This document shows, piece by piece, positions 45,980-55,387 of a stretch of 64,000 nucleotides of DNA (position 1 is its first letter; each line of letters starts with the position of its first letter). The notes beneath the pieces were generated by a model. The model was not told where the DNA came from. It ran no database searches and saw nothing but the letters and a program-made list of their open reading frames with translations. The translations under genes were made by a program, and so were the position numbers. Origin of the DNA: Candidatus Cloacimonadota bacterium (GTDB lineage Bacteria > Cloacimonadota > Cloacimonadia > Cloacimonadales > TCS61); NCBI GenBank assembly GCA_030600585.1, contig JAUVLU010000001.1, positions 1 through 64,000 on the forward strand, given 5' to 3'.

Positions 45980-48900
45980 ATGAAAAGATGTATATTTTTT
46001 CTGTTTGTCTTCATATTTGCTGGTCATGCTTTTGCACAGGAAATTGATTCAAATGAATCAATTAAAGACTCCAATAATACCGAAACCACTATTCTTGAAC
46101 GACCAACAGATATATTAGCTAAAGCATTGAATGATCACGCTGTTTCTTTACGATGGCAGAGCTCAAATGACAATATTACTGGATTTATTCTTTTTAGAAA
46201 AAGAGAAAATGATGAATTTATTGAGATCAGCAAATTAGATAAGGATAAAGCTTTTTTTGTTGATGATAATCTGAAATTCAATGTAAATTATTCATATAAA
46301 GTTCAATGTTATAATGAAGAAATTAAATCTGAATTTTCTGATGAGATCACAACATCCACTGTATTTCCCAAACCATCAGATATTGGTATAAAACCAATTG
46401 ATGATCAATCCGTAAAAATAACATGGCAGAATAACTGTGATTTTGAAACCGGATTTATTATTGAGCGGAAGAATATAGATACACAATATATGGTGATAGG
46501 AAAAGTTACTGCCGATGAAACAGTATATGTTGATAAGGGATTGATAGTTGGAGAGAAATATTATTACCAAATTAAAGCTGAATCTGAATTCAACGAATCA
46601 TTGGCTTCTGATAAAATTACTGTAGAAACTGAATTTCCGGCACCCGATAATTTTAAAGTGAAAGCTCTTGATGATCAATCCATACGTCTTACATGGGAAG
46701 ACGGATATGAGTATGAAAATGGATTTAAAATTGAGAGAAAAACCGATAATGATGAATTTGAGGAAATTGCTGTTGCAGAGGCAAACTCACGTTATTACGT
46801 CGATGAAGAATTAGAAGATGGTAAAACGTATATTTATATTGTCAAAGCATTTACAAATATCAATGAATCCCGTCCGAGCACTTTAGCTTCTGCAGAGTTA
46901 AGATTTCCCTCACCCCAGAAGTTATATATTGATGTTTTGAATGACCATTCTGCAAAACTGTACTGGGAAGATATATCCTCTTTGGCTTACGAGTATATTC
47001 TTGAACGTAAGGTCAATGATGGTAAGTACAAAGTAATCAATAAACCCGGCAAAGAAGCGAGAGATTATCTAGATAAAGATATGAAACTGGGTGATGAATA
47101 CACTTACAGGATCAAAGCATTATCCAAAATAAATGAATCAGAATATTCCAACGAGGTAAGTACAAAAACCGGCTTTCCAAGTCCCGAGAATCTTTATGCC
47201 GAAAACATCGATGATCAATCACTTAAATTGTATTGGGAAGACAACTGTTCTTTTGAAACAGGGTATAAATTGGAAAGAAAGGAAAGCGGAGGTGAGTTTC
47301 GAGAAATAGCTAACCTGAAACCAAATGAGACATTTTTCTTAGACACAGGTTTGTCTTTTGGAACAACATATAATTACAGAGTCGTTGCCTATACACTTGC
47401 ATCCGAGTCAGCTTACTCAAATATTTTATCTGCAAAAACAATTTTCCCTGAGCCGACATATCTTTCAGTGCTAATTATTGATGATCAATCATTAAAATTA
47501 TCGTGGATGGATAACTGTACATTTGATACCGGATTTAAAATTGAAAGAAAGGCGGGCAAAGAAGATTTTGTTTTGATCAAAGAACTTCCTGCTACAGCAG
47601 ATTCCTATGTGGATGAAAGACTTTCTTACGGCACGCAATATATCTACCGGATAGTAACAATAACCGAATCTAATACTTCAAATTATTCAAGCGAGATCAT
47701 TGCAAGAACAGTTTTTCCTGAACCTTCATATTTAAGTTCAGAAGTTTTAGATGATAGAACAGCATCAATTTATTGGGAAGATAACTGCGAATTTGAAACA
47801 GGCATCAAAATCGAAAGAAAAACAGAAGATGAAAAATTTTCAGTTATAGTTAAACTTCCGGCTAATTCAACTTCATACACAGACGATAACTTGAAGTTTG
47901 GAAAAACATATTATTACAGAGTTCAGGCTATTACTTCGATCAACGGATCAGATTTTTCTAACGTTGAATACCTGAATACGATATTTCCGCATCCTACAAA
48001 TCTAAAGGTAGAAATTGTTTCTGCTGGTAAGATCAAATTGAATTGGAATGATAACTGTTATTTTGAAGATGGTTACAAGATCGAAAGAAGCAAAAATGGA
48101 TCTGATTTCAAAGTAATAAAAAAAATAAATCCCAATATAACAGAATTCATAGATAAAGACCTGGCGTACGATGTAGAATATTCATACCGCGTTTATGCCT
48201 TTACAAATATGAATACATCTCATTATACTAATACGGTTTCTGAATATTACGGGTTACTTGTTCCGGGAAATTTTAATATTTCGGTTGTAGCAGATCGGCA
48301 GGTTAAACTTTCGTGGACAGATAATAGCAATATTGAAAAAGGTTTCAAAATTCAGAGAAGAACTGAGGATAAGGATTTTACAACAATTGCAACTGTACCG
48401 GCAAATATGGAATCTTACATCGATTCTGATACAGAGATCCATAAAAAATATTATTATAGAATTTTCAGTTTTATTAATAGGAATAATTCACCTGAATCTA
48501 AAAGTTATTCTGCAATATGTCATTTTGGAAAATTGCGGGTTCCCGAAGATCATCCTACAATTCAATCTGCAATTAACTTTGCAGTTTCCAGAGATGTTGT
48601 AATTGTTCAACCAGGCATATATAAAGAAAATATAAATTATGATGGTAAGAATATAACAGTTTGTTCTAAATTTCAGAACACACAGGATAGATCATACATA
48701 ATTTCTACTATTATTGATGGAAAGAACACCGGTAGCGTTGTTAATTTTGAAAGCGAAGAAACCGAAACCGCAAAGCTTATTGGTTTCACACTCCAAAATG
48801 GTTCGGGAAATGGACTCCGTGGTGGTGGGATTTTCATTTATAATTCCAGCCCAACAATTAGTGATATAATTATTAAAGAGAATAAAGCAGACAAATTTGG

Positions 48901-49567
48901 CGGAGGACTTTATCTGTATAATTCTAATTCTTTAATTGAGAATGTTAAGATTGAGAATAATTCTTCTTTAGGAAAAAAGCATGGATATGGCGGTGGAATT
49001 TATCTAAGTAATTCTAATCCGATTCTAAATAAATTAGAAATTATAGACAACAAAGCCAATGGATTTGGTGGTGGAATTTATATATACAATTCAAACCCTG
49101 AGCTTTCTAAATGTGTTATAGCCGGCAATGAAGTTATTGGTACTGAACATGGTTTTGGTGGTGGAATATATACTCAGTATTCAACATCTTCCTGGCGAAA
49201 TCTTACCATTTGTGATAATTCTGCTAAATTAGGCGGAGCTATTTATTGCAATAGTTTCTCAAATCCAAAAATATCCAGTTCGATTTTATGGAATAATTCT
49301 CCCCAGGAAGTATGTTTCCATAAATTTGGTGATATAAAAATGACACTAAGTTATACTAACATAATGAATGCCGAAGATGGTTTTAAAACAAATAATAACG
49401 GTTCACTTTTCTTTAAGATGGGAATAATTAACTCAGATCCCAAATTTAAAGATGCAGAGAATAGAGACTATAATTTATTAGAAGAATCTCCATGTATCGA
49501 TGCTGGTGATCCGTCGGAACAATTTTTTGATAATGATGGATCCAGAAGTGATATGGGAGCTAAATAA
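45980..49567 (+). CDS. Exported protein with nine FN3 domains and a C-terminal beta-helix
   Basis: 1195 residues with a signal peptide (1-19). By eye there are nine fibronectin-III-like units of about 90 residues between residues 35 and 850, each with a DDQSLKLYWEDNCSFETG-like start and an ERK strand. Residues 855-1160 form a right-handed beta-helix (repeats such as NGFGGGIYIYNSNP). The end reads IDAGDPSEQ...SDMGAK. The family usually carries such proteins on the cell surface. No C-terminal sorting domain of type 9 secretion is seen after the helix. Unit-to-unit similarity suggests internal duplications. Confidence 0.8.
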   Translation: MKRCIFFLFVFIFAGHAFAQEIDSNESIKDSNNTETTILERPTDILAKALNDHAVSLRWQSSNDNITGFILFRKRENDEFIEISKLDKDKAFFVDDNLKFNVNYSYKVQCYNEEIKSEFSDEITTSTVFPKPSDIGIKPIDDQSVKITWQNNCDFETGFIIERKNIDTQYMVIGKVTADETVYVDKGLIVGEKYYYQIKAESEFNESLASDKITVETEFPAPDNFKVKALDDQSIRLTWEDGYEYENGFKIERKTDNDEFEEIAVAEANSRYYVDEELEDGKTYIYIVKAFTNINESRPSTLASAELRFPSPQKLYIDVLNDHSAKLYWEDISSLAYEYILERKVNDGKYKVINKPGKEARDYLDKDMKLGDEYTYRIKALSKINESEYSNEVSTKTGFPSPENLYAENIDDQSLKLYWEDNCSFETGYKLERKESGGEFREIANLKPNETFFLDTGLSFGTTYNYRVVAYTLASESAYSNILSAKTIFPEPTYLSVLIIDDQSLKLSWMDNCTFDTGFKIERKAGKEDFVLIKELPATADSYVDERLSYGTQYIYRIVTITESNTSNYSSEIIARTVFPEPSYLSSEVLDDRTASIYWEDNCEFETGIKIERKTEDEKFSVIVKLPANSTSYTDDNLKFGKTYYYRVQAITSINGSDFSNVEYLNTIFPHPTNLKVEIVSAGKIKLNWNDNCYFEDGYKIERSKNGSDFKVIKKINPNITEFIDKDLAYDVEYSYRVYAFTNMNTSHYTNTVSEYYGLLVPGNFNISVVADRQVKLSWTDNSNIEKGFKIQRRTEDKDFTTIATVPANMESYIDSDTEIHKKYYYRIFSFINRNNSPESKSYSAICHFGKLRVPEDHPTIQSAINFAVSRDVVIVQPGIYKENINYDGKNITVCSKFQNTQDRSYIISTIIDGKNTGSVVNFESEETETAKLIGFTLQNGSGNGLRGGGIFIYNSSPTISDIIIKENKADKFGGGLYLYNSNSLIENVKIENNSSLGKKHGYGGGIYLSNSNPILNKLEIIDNKANGFGGGIYIYNSNPELSKCVIAGNEVIGTEHGFGGGIYTQYSTSSWRNLTICDNSAKLGGAIYCNSFSNPKISSSILWNNSPQEVCFHKFGDIKMTLSYTNIMNAEDGFKTNNNGSLFFKMGIINSDPKFKDAENRDYNLLEESPCIDAGDPSEQFFDNDGSRSDMGAK

Positions 49568-49602
49568 AAAAATAAAAATATATAATTTAGGAGGGGTAAT
49601 AC

Positions 49603-51123
49603 ATGACGAAGAAAACAAAAATTGCATTAATTATTATCTGTATGATCATATTAATGAGCAGCAATGTTTTTGCTCAGATATTCCAAAGACAGATATTTAC
49701 AGGACTTCACGGCAATGCTACTAAATTGATCGGTGGAGAAGAAGACGATAGTACCGTTAGGATTTTGGGGGAATTTAATGCTGGCTATTATATTACCCGT
49801 AGAATTGGAGTTGGCATTGAAGCCGGTTATGGTTTTGTTACGGTTCGCGATAAAGACCAATTGTTAGAAGTGATGAGTCATATTGTTTCAAAAGATGATG
49901 CTCCGTTTGAAACATCATTTATCCCGATCTCTGTTTTTGGACGTTATAATCTCATAAAGGATCAAAACTGGATCCCATATCTTACCGGAGGAATGGGTGT
50001 GATGATGTGGAAATGTGAAAATACCGATACCGGTACAGAAATCACTTCAGGGAACAATTTTATAGCTAATATCGGTGGTGGGATCGAGTGGGAAATATCC
50101 CGTACGGTCGGTATCGATTTCGGTGTAAAATACCAAAGAATATTTAACCAGAATCAAGATATGTCCGGTGAATCTACAAGTTTTCTTGGAAGACCCGATG
50201 TGCAAACGGGAAACTTATCTGCCGGTTTTGGGATAACTATCCGTTTTGGCGGCTGGAGAGATACAGATGGTGATGGTTATGAAGATAAACTGGATAAGTG
50301 CCCATTAGTTCCTGAAGATTTTGATGGTTTCGAAGATGAAGACGGCTGCCCTGAATGGGATAACGACGGCGATGCACTTGCCGATTCAGTTGAAACAAAC
50401 ACAGGTGTATTTATCAGCGCAGATAGTACCGGAACAGATCCTAACTTGGCTGATACTGATATGGACGGGGTTAATGATTATGATGAGGTTTATACTTACA
50501 TGACTGATCCCAACTCAGTTGATACAGATGGTGATGGCTTAAGTGATGGTGATGAGATCAATAACTACCAAACTGATCCCAACTCAGTTGATACAGATGG
50601 TGATGGCTTAAGTGATGGTGATGAAATATTTATTCATCAGACTGATCCAAGAAATGCAGATACTGATGGTGATGGTTTTATGGATGGAGATGACAAATGT
50701 CCGTTAGAGCCGGAAACATTTAATGGTTTCATGGATGATGACGGATGTCCTGACAAGAAACCGGAAATCATATTTGAGAAAAAATCACCTATTGTTCTTG
50801 ATGGTGTGAATTTCAAAGTAGGAAGTTCTGAACTGACCAATAGTGCTAAACTTGTATTAGACAAGGTAGTTAGAACACTTAAGGATTACAAAGAAATGCA
50901 CCTTGAGATCAGTGGGCATACGGATAGTTCCGGTTCAAGATCACTCAATATGAAGCTGTCTCGAAAAAGAGCAGAATCTGTACGGCGTTATCTGATCAAT
51001 CAGGGAATTGAAGAATACAGATTACGCGCAATAGGCCTCGGTCCCGATCATCCGGTAATCTCAAATAAAACAAAAGAAGGACGTGCTAAAAATAGACGTA
51101 TTGAGTTCTTTAGAACAAAATAA
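49603..51123 (+). CDS. OmpA-family protein with thrombospondin type-3 (calcium) repeats
   Basis: 506 residues: signal peptide 1-24, an N-terminal eight-strand barrel (about 25-215), type-3 repeats rich in DTDGDGL/DGDE (about 220-380), and an OmpA-like peptidoglycan-binding domain (about 400-506) with LEISGHTDSSGSRSLN and the TKEGRAKNRRIEF end. It links the outer membrane to the cell wall. Two of the repeats are identical in DNA over 53 bp (50503-50555 and 50572-50624), a recent 69-bp duplication. A strong AGGAGG precedes the ATG. Confidence 0.92.
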   Translation: MTKKTKIALIIICMIILMSSNVFAQIFQRQIFTGLHGNATKLIGGEEDDSTVRILGEFNAGYYITRRIGVGIEAGYGFVTVRDKDQLLEVMSHIVSKDDAPFETSFIPISVFGRYNLIKDQNWIPYLTGGMGVMMWKCENTDTGTEITSGNNFIANIGGGIEWEISRTVGIDFGVKYQRIFNQNQDMSGESTSFLGRPDVQTGNLSAGFGITIRFGGWRDTDGDGYEDKLDKCPLVPEDFDGFEDEDGCPEWDNDGDALADSVETNTGVFISADSTGTDPNLADTDMDGVNDYDEVYTYMTDPNSVDTDGDGLSDGDEINNYQTDPNSVDTDGDGLSDGDEIFIHQTDPRNADTDGDGFMDGDDKCPLEPETFNGFMDDDGCPDKKPEIIFEKKSPIVLDGVNFKVGSSELTNSAKLVLDKVVRTLKDYKEMHLEISGHTDSSGSRSLNMKLSRKRAESVRRYLINQGIEEYRLRAIGLGPDHPVISNKTKEGRAKNRRIEFFRTK

Positions 51124-51146
51124 TTCGTAAGTTAAGCTGTAACATG

Positions 51147-51176
51147 AGGACCCTGTTTTTACAGGGTCCTTTTTTT
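51147..51176 (+). terminator. Rho-independent terminator after the OmpA gene
   Basis: AGGACCCTGT (51147-51156) and ACAGGGTCCT (51161-51170) form a 10-bp stem with a TTTT loop, followed by a T run. Confidence 0.93.
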
Positions 51177-51309
51177 GGTGTTTTTGTAGCATAATTTATG
51201 TAGCATTAATCACAATTTAATTGTAGAATAATTAAAATATTATAGTTATACTTGACGGTAATTGTGGAATGATTGAAAGATAAAAACATAATATAAAAAG
51301 GAATAATTA

Positions 51310-51396
51310 ATGTTAAAAAGAATATTTATTATTGGAAAGATCGAGAAGCAAGTTGAGAAAGTATTAATTGATGTTCCTAAAAAGCATAAAGGATAG
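51310..51396 (+). CDS. Possible 28-residue leader peptide before manA
   Basis: ATG at 51310 with AAAAAGGAAT upstream, TAG at 51394-51396, 4 bp before the manA ATG. The peptide is basic and begins MLKRIFIIGKI. It could be a coupling leader or chance. Nothing else supports it. Confidence 0.3.
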   Translation: MLKRIFIIGKIEKQVEKVLIDVPKKHKG

Positions 51397-51400
51397 TTTA

Positions 51401-52627
51401 ATGAACGAAACTAATACCTTAAGAATTTTCAAATTAAGAAATCAAATTCGTGAATATGCATGGGGATCAAAAACATTTATTCCTCATTTACAGGGGAAGG
51501 AAGAAGCTTCGGGGGAACCACAGGCAGAATTATGGATGGGTACTCATTCTCAAGGATCTTCCCGCATAATGATAAATGGCAGAGAAGAGTCACTTCGGAA
51601 TATTATTAATGAAGAGCCTTTGAAGATGCTGGGAAAAAATACTGCCGGAAAATTTAAAAATGAATTACCATTTCTGTTTAAGGTTTTAGCTGCTGCAAGT
51701 CCACTTTCCATTCAGGCTCATCCCAATAAAATTCAAGCAGCAAAAGGATTTAAACTTGAAAATGAAAAAAATATTCCATTGGATTCCGGCGAACGTAATT
51801 ATAGGGATGATAATCATAAACCCGAACTGATTTGTGCATTAACGAATTTTGATGTAATGTGTGGATTCCAACCTATAAAGGATATTGTAGAAAGAATTAA
51901 ATATCTGCAATTGGAAGATCATATTCATGGAATAAAGCAATTAGAAAAAAATCCTTCAGCTAAGAATTTGGAAAAAATGTTCTCAGATTTGATGAGTAAT
52001 AATAACAATAACCAAATTCAACAAGTAAGTATTTTGGTAAACAGAATTGCCGAATTACAACCAAGAGATGAAAAAGACACTTTAATATTTAGATGGATAG
52101 CAAGACTCGCAGCAATTTATCCAAAAGATATGGGAGTTTTTTCTCCACTCTTTTTAAATGTTGTAAAACTAAAACAGGGAGAGGCATTGTTCATAGAAGC
52201 AGGTGTTTTACATACGTATTTAAATGGTTGTGGTGTGGAGATCATGGCGAACTCGGATAATGTGTTACGCGGAGGACTTACCCATAAAAAAATTGATCTT
52301 CCCGAACTAATAAAAATACTCAAATTCGATAATGAAGGATTGAAGATAATAGAGCCGATAATTAATACAAATGAATATATTTATCATACTTCCGCAAAAG
52401 AATTTCAACTTTCGAAAATTGTAATAAACGATGAAGAACCATTTGTAAAATCTAATATATCGAGTGCTGAAATTATTTTATGTACGGAAGGATCAGGTTC
52501 TATAAAATGGTCGGGATCAACGCTTGAAATTAAACACGGCGAATCTCTATTTATCCCATTTGCAATTTCGGAATATATTATCGAAGGCTCGATGGAATTA
52601 TTCAGAGTTGTAGTTCCAACAAAATAG
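51401..52627 (+). CDS. manA: Mannose-6-phosphate isomerase, class I
   Basis: 408 residues from ATG 51401; AAAGGA lies just upstream. The N-terminal REYAWGSKTFIP, the zinc ligands in AHPNK and DDNHKPELICAL, and GVLHTYLNGCGVEIMANSDNVLRGGLT are typical of the class I cupin enzyme, which interconverts fructose-6-P and mannose-6-P for GDP-mannose or mannose use. Full length. A TTG at 51368 is in frame but would overlap the small upstream frame. Confidence 0.93.
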   Translation: MNETNTLRIFKLRNQIREYAWGSKTFIPHLQGKEEASGEPQAELWMGTHSQGSSRIMINGREESLRNIINEEPLKMLGKNTAGKFKNELPFLFKVLAAASPLSIQAHPNKIQAAKGFKLENEKNIPLDSGERNYRDDNHKPELICALTNFDVMCGFQPIKDIVERIKYLQLEDHIHGIKQLEKNPSAKNLEKMFSDLMSNNNNNQIQQVSILVNRIAELQPRDEKDTLIFRWIARLAAIYPKDMGVFSPLFLNVVKLKQGEALFIEAGVLHTYLNGCGVEIMANSDNVLRGGLTHKKIDLPELIKILKFDNEGLKIIEPIINTNEYIYHTSAKEFQLSKIVINDEEPFVKSNISSAEIILCTEGSGSIKWSGSTLEIKHGESLFIPFAISEYIIEGSMELFRVVVPTK

Positions 52628-52689
52628 AGAGGATGAGTTCTATTTGAAATATCAGAGCAGAATTTGTTTGATGTAGAGGAGGAAAGAAA

Positions 52690-53418
52690 ATGAAATTAAA
52701 AGAATTTTTACAGTTAATGAAAATACCGGTTCTTCTAATTGGAGCCATGATCATTATTTTTTCATTTATGTCATATTTTTTTGGTTTCCACCTTACATTA
52801 GTAAAAAATAAGGGGTTGGTAACGTGGGTAATATATGATGTTTTTTATCAATTGGATTATACACACGAAGCAACTTTTGCCTCTTGGTTTCAGTCACTTC
52901 TATTTATATTTACAGCAGCAGGATTTTTCTTGATCGGATGGGGGAATAGAGAAAAATTAAAGATTAGTTCTGCCAGACAAGGCATTATCAAATTATTCAG
53001 TGTGATAATGTTTTTTCTTTCTATAGATGAAATACTTTGCCTGCGAGATCAATTAGGTAAGAGAATCGAATACACAACGGGTTTTTTGGATAACACCAAT
53101 ATTGAACATCTCGGCTATTCAGGGCTTATTGTTTATATACCGCTGGCTTTAGCCGGAATAGTTTTCTTTAGTTTAATATTTAAGAAACCGATCAAGAATA
53201 TCAGGAATGTAAAACAAAGAGTTCTAACAAATCATTATTTCAGATTAGTTATTTTATTAATTCCAATTTATCTCATTCTTGTATTTAGTGAAGTATATCT
53301 GTTAATGTCCGGTCACCCCATCAAACTAATTCTCTATATTGAAGAATTCATAAAACTTGGAATGGTATTTAGTGCTTTTAGTTTTGTATTGAAAATTTCG
53401 GATAATTATAATTTGTAA
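52690..53418 (+). CDS. Hypothetical six-helix membrane protein
   Basis: 242 residues with about six membrane helices and two polar loops (YQLDYTHEATFAS, NTNIEHLGYSG). The SIDEILCLRDQLG segment inside a helix end resembles a small family of predicted membrane proteins with a SIDE-type motif, unknown function. GAGGAGG lies before the ATG. It ends 9 nt before mscS. Confidence 0.65.
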   Translation: MKLKEFLQLMKIPVLLIGAMIIIFSFMSYFFGFHLTLVKNKGLVTWVIYDVFYQLDYTHEATFASWFQSLLFIFTAAGFFLIGWGNREKLKISSARQGIIKLFSVIMFFLSIDEILCLRDQLGKRIEYTTGFLDNTNIEHLGYSGLIVYIPLALAGIVFFSLIFKKPIKNIRNVKQRVLTNHYFRLVILLIPIYLILVFSEVYLLMSGHPIKLILYIEEFIKLGMVFSAFSFVLKISDNYNL

Positions 53419-53427
53419 GGAGAAATG

Positions 53428-54234
53428 ATGAAAGAATTAATGCCAAAACTAATTGAATGGATATCGGCTTTTGGACTTAAACTTATTGCCGCCATTGCAA
53501 TATTGATAATCGGAAAGTTTGTAATTAAAGGAATAAAAAAATTACTAACTAAAGCATTGGAAAAGAAAAAAGTGGATAAAGAGGTTATCTCTTTTACCGA
53601 ATCTCTTACCTACAGTGTACTCTGGGTGTTTGTGATCATAGCCGCACTGGCGCAGCTTGGAATTCAAACGTCATCTTTTCTGGCAGTTATCGGTGCTGCA
53701 GGTTTGGCTGTTGGACTGGCTTTGCAAGGATCACTTTCCAATTTTGCTGCCGGATTCTTAATGATAATCCTGCGTCCTTTCAAGGTTGATGATTATGTAG
53801 AAGCGGGAGGTGTAAGCGGAATTGTGAAAAATATAAATATCTTCACAACAGAATTTGTGTCATTTGATAATAAGAAAATAATAGTTCCTAATTCGCAAAT
53901 AATGAATGGAACGATAACAAATTACACAGCAGAAAAAATAAGACGTGTGGATTTTAAATTCGGGGTTGGTTATGAATCTGATATTAAAAAAGTTAAAGGG
54001 ATATTCAATAAACTTATCAAAGAGCATAAACTGATCTTAAAAGATCCGCAACCTTTTGTGAGAATGGGTAATCTGGGAGATAGCTCCCTTGATTTCACGG
54101 TTCGCGTATGGACGAAAACCGAAGATTATTGGACTGTCCATTTTGATCTGACAGAGAATATAAAAGAGGAATTTGATAAGGAAAACATAAATATTCCATT
54201 CCCGCAAATGGATGTTCATATGATCAAAGAGTAA
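53428..54234 (+). CDS. mscS: Small-conductance mechanosensitive channel
   Basis: 268 residues from the second ATG, where AAGGAG is 5 nt away; an ATG at 53425 is adjacent. Three membrane helices, then the pore-helix motif AVGLALQGSLSNFAAG and the beta-domain with VPNSQIMNGTITN, as in MscS. Length is close to the E. coli channel (286). It opens under membrane tension to release solutes on osmotic downshift. Confidence 0.93.
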   Translation: MKELMPKLIEWISAFGLKLIAAIAILIIGKFVIKGIKKLLTKALEKKKVDKEVISFTESLTYSVLWVFVIIAALAQLGIQTSSFLAVIGAAGLAVGLALQGSLSNFAAGFLMIILRPFKVDDYVEAGGVSGIVKNINIFTTEFVSFDNKKIIVPNSQIMNGTITNYTAEKIRRVDFKFGVGYESDIKKVKGIFNKLIKEHKLILKDPQPFVRMGNLGDSSLDFTVRVWTKTEDYWTVHFDLTENIKEEFDKENINIPFPQMDVHMIKE

Positions 54235-54556
54235 TTGAGTTCATAAAAAAACAAAATCTGCCGCTTTCAACTTGTAAAAATATATACCTGAACTGTAACT
54301 TTTTGCATTCTTTCCCAGCCCTGACACAATTAAATAGAAACAAAAAATTTAACGGGTTAAAAAGGACTAGGCTATTTTAAATTAATTTTTGCAAATAACC
54401 TGCACCTTCAGGCGTAGGACTTCAAGCACCAAACCAAACACCACCACAGCGTTTACGCCGAGTGTTGAAAAACAAAAACATTCGGATGTCCTGAGGACAA
54501 TCAGAAGTTTTCAACCGTTCGGAAGGTTCTACGACCGTTCCGAAGGTTTGAGATAT
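54235..54556. other. Intergenic region with palindromes, no gene seen
   Basis: The right half is richer in GC and holds TGTCCTGAGGACA, and a near-duplicate CCGTTCGGAAGGTT / CCGTTCCGAAGGTT pair (around 54517-54550). A 69-codon frame there has no ribosome site. Probably a small dispersed repeat. Confidence 0.45.
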
Positions 54557-54928
54557 TTAATAAAACCTGAAATTCTCCAATTTCATTTGTTTAGATAGAT
54601 CCCATTCACCCGGCTGCCAGTTTCGCACGTGGATGAGTGGTTGATCTCCTCGAAAATCTATCAATAAAAAAAGATAACCTTCATCTTTGTAGGTTGATGA
54701 ATAATAGTTCTGCTGCATGGAAACACCATAAACACTATCTACAGGCGCAACATTTATATTGAAAGTATCAAACTGAAGCCAAACAAATTTGTTATTTTTA
54801 AAAACTTTTTTTTGACTGGCAATATGTTCCTTTTTTGTTTTCTTAAAATATATTATCTCTTCATCCGAAAAATCAGTTGATATTTCTTTATCGAGTTTGG
54901 TTCGTTTCACTACTTTTCCGCTTATCAT
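54557..54928 (-). CDS. Small protein, aromatic C-terminal domain of unknown function
   Basis: 123 residues. The first ~45 are helical and charged. Then a beta-rich part with WLQFDTFNINVAPVDS and VYGVSMQQNYYSSTY, and an end VRNWQPGEWDLSK. I have seen this kind of segment at the C-termini of larger FCB-group proteins, but a function is not known to me. It lies 8 bp after the membrane protein gene and may be co-transcribed. The ribosome site is weak. Confidence 0.5.
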   Translation of the reverse strand: MISGKVVKRTKLDKEISTDFSDEEIIYFKKTKKEHIASQKKVFKNNKFVWLQFDTFNINVAPVDSVYGVSMQQNYYSSTYKDEGYLFLLIDFRGDQPLIHVRNWQPGEWDLSKQMKLENFRFY

Positions 54929-54936
54929 TATCTTAT

Positions 54937-55317
54937 CTAATGGATTATCTCCTGATATTCGGAACTGTCAAAAGCAATGATCGGGAAGAAAATAAAGGGA
55001 AGAAACAACATTCCAGTTTCAAAAATTGATTCTTCCTTTCCAAATGCTTTAGCTATATCTAATATTATAACCACTGCGAAAAAAATGTTTACAAATGGAA
55101 TGAGCAATAAAAATATCCACCAAAATGGTCTGCCGGCAATTTGCAGTTGTAGGATAATGTTATAGATCGGGATAATGCATCCCCATCCGGGCTTGTTAGC
55201 CTTTACGAAAATCTTCCACTGAACAACGAGCATAAAAATGAGTATTGCGAAATAAAAAATCCAGAAAACCAAACCAGGACCTGTACTAGATTCCGAAACA
55301 TACATATTATCAAACAT
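54937..55317 (-). CDS. DUF5684-like small membrane protein
   Basis: 126 residues with three or four helices. The phrase FVKANKPGWGCIIPIYN is the hallmark of the DUF5684 family, followed by GRPFWWIFLLLIPFVN. Function unknown; often found next to signal peptidase-like genes. GAGGAGG precedes the ATG. Confidence 0.75.
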   Translation of the reverse strand: MFDNMYVSESSTGPGLVFWIFYFAILIFMLVVQWKIFVKANKPGWGCIIPIYNIILQLQIAGRPFWWIFLLLIPFVNIFFAVVIILDIAKAFGKEESIFETGMLFLPFIFFPIIAFDSSEYQEIIH

Positions 55318-55387
55318 AACTACCTCCTCTTATTATTTTAAAATGAAATAATGATTTGGTTTATTTAAGGTCAAGATTTTTCTACTA

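Noticed and set aside
54389-54598. 69-codon plus-strand frame after mscS
   Set aside because: It lies on palindromic, repeated spacer DNA and overlaps the end of a better supported minus-strand gene.
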